From Siderastrea siderea (lineage: Eukaryota > Cnidaria > Anthozoa > Scleractinia > Rhizangiidae), in assembly GCA_964030785.1 (NCBI GenBank), contig OZ034971.1:32374304-32438303 (forward strand): a stretch of DNA of 64,000 nucleotides, read 5' to 3'. The position numbers and the translations under genes are program-made. The notes beneath the pieces were generated by a model. It saw only the letters and a program-made list of their open reading frames with translations. It made no database searches and was not told the DNA's origin. Below, in pieces: positions 61,519 through 64,000 of this stretch (the first letter of the stretch is position 1; every line of letters starts with the position of its first letter).

Positions 61519-64000
61519 ATGGAGGGCTCAACAGCTACCTGGAAAGAGGATGATAAACTAAGAGAAGCCAAGACCAAGCTTGTCCAGCAAGGACTTCAAA
61601 GGATCGAGGCGCTGGACTTTCTTAAAGGTGATTTCCCAGATTATCCTTGGAGCATGAGAACTCTTGACAGGCGCCTTCGTCACTTTGACATTTTTTATAA
61701 TGACCAGAGTGTTGAAGTCGAAGACGTAAAGACAGCAGTGGAAAATGAACTGAAAGGCCCTGGTAAGCTTCTAGGTTACCGGGCTATGCGCAAAAAAATC
61801 CACCAAGAGTACGGCATAAATGTAACGAGAGACCAAGTGTACGATGTCATGACTGACTTGGACCCGGAGGGTCTTCGAGAACGCGGCGGCATTGGGGCGA
61901 AGAAGGAAAGAAACAAGGGAAATTTTACTACAAGGGGATCCAACTGGGTTCACTCCTTAGACGGACACGATAAACTTATGGGATACCAAAATTTGACATT
62001 CCCATTGGCTATTTATGGCTGCCTTGATACAGCAAGCAGAAAACTGCTTTGGGTACGAGTCTGGACATCGAACTGTGACCCCAAAGTGGTTGGACGGTGG
62101 TATCTCGATTATCTTTACGAGACAAGGGTGATACCTGCAATGCTGAGAGTAGACAGGGGGTCAGAGACTGGGGTCATGGCTACGATGCATGCCTTCTTAC
62201 GAAGACATCATGGTGACATGGACCCAAGTGACACTGTTGTTTATGGGCCGTCAACTGCAAACCAGGTAACTAAGTTACTGTATACATGGAGGCATTTTAA
62301 ACTCGTGAAGACGTGTGGTGTTGAAATGAGTTATTGTTAGAGGACGATAAATTCGGTAGGTGAGTCTTGTGAAACTTCTGTGATTGTTCACAGTATTTTG
62401 TCAGGGTAGAGAGGGAAGGGGGCTTATCATCAGATCTGCTTTATTGCTTTCTTGAGGACTTGGCTAAGTCATCGAAATGTCATTTCCGGTATAGATTGCT
62501 TGCGCAGATTATAAGAATGGTTATGGAAGTGTAATAATAATTATTATTTTTTAAATTTGAATTCACACATTTGAAATATAGCTCACATGAAAAGGGAACA
62601 CAAACACCATAATCTACACTAGCTTAATTTTGTCGAATCTTAGTGGCAGAAACAAGCTTTACAAATACTGTTTAATGTTATCAACTACAACGTATTTCAA
62701 CAACTCAGAGTCATGCATACTGATACAGGTAATGCAATTTTATAAAATGCATGGCAATTGCTCTTGTGAAAAAGCTGAAAATTTGAGGGCTAAAGGAAAA
62801 TTCAAAATCCAAAGGTTTAATTCGGGTATTCATGCATCCTATAACCACTTCTTTATATAGAAGCATTTTGTCATGGCCAATTAACTCTCAGAAGCCTTTG
62901 ATTTTAGTTCATTGGGATTTTAGTAAAGCATGAACTTTGGAACCCACAGAACACCCTGAAAATACCATTATTTTTCAAAGATAGTTTCATGGAGTCTTTA
63001 GTACAGAAAAAAATTTACAAAAAAGGCCATCTTGAATTGAATTGAAAACTACTGCTAATTTAGTCTTGTAGAAACACACTATTTTAAGGACAGTTGTACT
63101 ACACTGTGGGTTCTGTAGTTCTGTGGCCCCCAGATCCCTGTTTAAATATTTTAAACACCCAGGTTATTGCTGGGAATATGTTAAGTCAACATAATTGTGT
63201 ATGTTTTGCTTTTATTTCTAGATTGTAGAATACCTGATGATGCTTCTGATATTCACCTCCCAATTACCGTATTACAGTTGTCAAATTGACTGTTTATGTT
63301 GGTTTCTACTTGCTAATTAGTTCTAATTTGTAATTCAATCACAGATTGAGAGATGGTGGAGAGAGTTACACCAAAGAATGGAAAAATACTATAAAGATCA
63401 TTTGTGTTGGCTTAAGGACCTAGGTCATTATGATCCCCACGATGACAGAGACAGGTACAGTTGATTTGCTATGCATTTCCTCAGCATACCATTTATTTAT
63501 GCACCTTGGAGAGTGGGCTTCATCTAACTGCCACTGATGTAATCTACCTGCAAATTGTCAATTCATCTAAATTTTATAAGCGAAATGAAATAAAATATAA
63601 TAAAAACAAGCCAGTTCTACTACTTGTCTGGGCCAGAAGCACTTTTAAGGATAAATTAGGTTTGTCCCTGGAAAGCCAAGGTTTAGTTTAAAAATAAATG
63701 AGTGGTTGGGGAACGTTTCATAATTTTTAATTAACATCAGTAGTACAATACACTAGCCTGACATAAAACAGCTTGGGTTGTAGCTCTGTGACATTTTAAT
63801 TTTGTGGTGTTGCCGTCCAATCATAAAGGATGCTTCTGGCTTTCATCATGATTCCACTTATACAGAAAGACCTAGATGTATTCAGAGAGTCCGTCTGGAA
63901 CACGCATAGGATCCGTGCACAAAAAGACACCATTCTTCCTGATGGCATTCCCAATCACATTTACAGTTTCCCTGAACAGTATGGCCTGGAAGAATGTGGT
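61519..64000 (+). CDS. Integrase-core (rva_4-type) protein gene, runs off the window
   Basis: Exon 1 is 61519-62265, exon 2 63345-63454 and exon 3 from 63829 to beyond 64000; introns are GT/AG and phases agree (0, then 2). No stop or frameshift is seen in about 340 codons. The N-terminus (MEGSTATWKEDDKLREAK) leads into a helix-turn-helix-like part (YPWSMRTLDRRLRHF; GPGKLLGYRAMRKKIHQEYG). The RNase H-like core follows: VHSLDGHDKLMGYQN, FPLAIYGCLDTASRKLLW, LRVDRGSETGVMATMHAF, YGPSTANQ, and IERWWRELHQRMEKYYK in exon 2. The DGH, DRGSETG and ERWW motifs supply D, D and E candidates of an integrase-type triad. Related genes are multicopy in cnidarians and fishes. An upstream open frame (from 61345, without ATG) is less likely as the start. 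It may be a domesticated or mobile-element integrase. Confidence 0.75.

Overview
This window is eukaryotic and almost entirely made of transposable elements. Spliced genes with GT/AG introns, AATAAA signals, an L1-like LINE with a poly(A) tail, BEL/Pao and Gypsy LTR elements, CACTA-, hAT- and TTAA-type DNA transposons and many small inverted-repeat elements are present. The mix of families and the AT-rich composition suggest a metazoan, most likely an anthozoan cnidarian such as a coral; that is an inference from family recognition without any search. No rRNA, tRNA, CRISPR or bacterial operon structure was seen.

Positions 1-34765 form one nested block. The outermost layer is an L1/Tx1-like LINE (46-34755) with a 10-bp target duplication (36-45 and 34756-34765) and a poly(A) tail. 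Its ORF2 is split by a 29.5-kb insert (3775-33280) that can be removed exactly, rejoining the ORF2 reading frame. The insert begins CCCTTA, ends TAAGGG and carries dense TTTAAGTAC-type subterminal repeats at both ends. It encodes two divergent spliced genes: a CACTA/EnSpm-like (Tnp2-type) transposase on the minus strand (10 exons, 18034 to about 6580) and a BEN-domain protein on the plus strand (18363-31858, 402 aa). A young BEL/Pao retrotransposon (18732-26678, LTRs differing at about 3 of 769 sites, 5-bp TSD) sits inside a BEN coding exon. A TA-type non-autonomous element (7697-9831), itself containing a hAT-like non-autonomous element (7786-9005), sits in a transposase intron, so nesting reaches four levels. 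The LINE is heavily decayed, while the CACTA genes are almost intact and the BEL is nearly intact, which gives the relative ages.

Positions 34766-38324 hold two small candidate genes: a two-exon minus-strand ORF whose stop lies beside the LINE insertion point, and a five-exon 86-aa plus-strand ORF with consistent splice phases and a poly(A) signal. Positions 38330-42165 are a decayed Gypsy element with unusually short (55-bp) LTRs and a deleted integrase core. Positions 43039-46030 contain minus-strand exons of an unidentified coiled-coil gene. Positions 46033 to about 50990 are a hAT element whose reading frame starts with an OTU-like domain and continues through a zinc finger into a hAT transposase.

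Positions 52501-57477 are a TTAA-type (Kolobok-like) element with about 580-bp terminal inverted repeats and an internal direct duplication. Positions 57563-60815 are exons of a decayed gene with a transposase-like DUF7869-type core. From 61519 to the window end there is an intact-looking, spliced integrase-core gene of the kind amplified in cnidarians and fishes, preceded by an AT-rich direct repeat and a strong palindrome.
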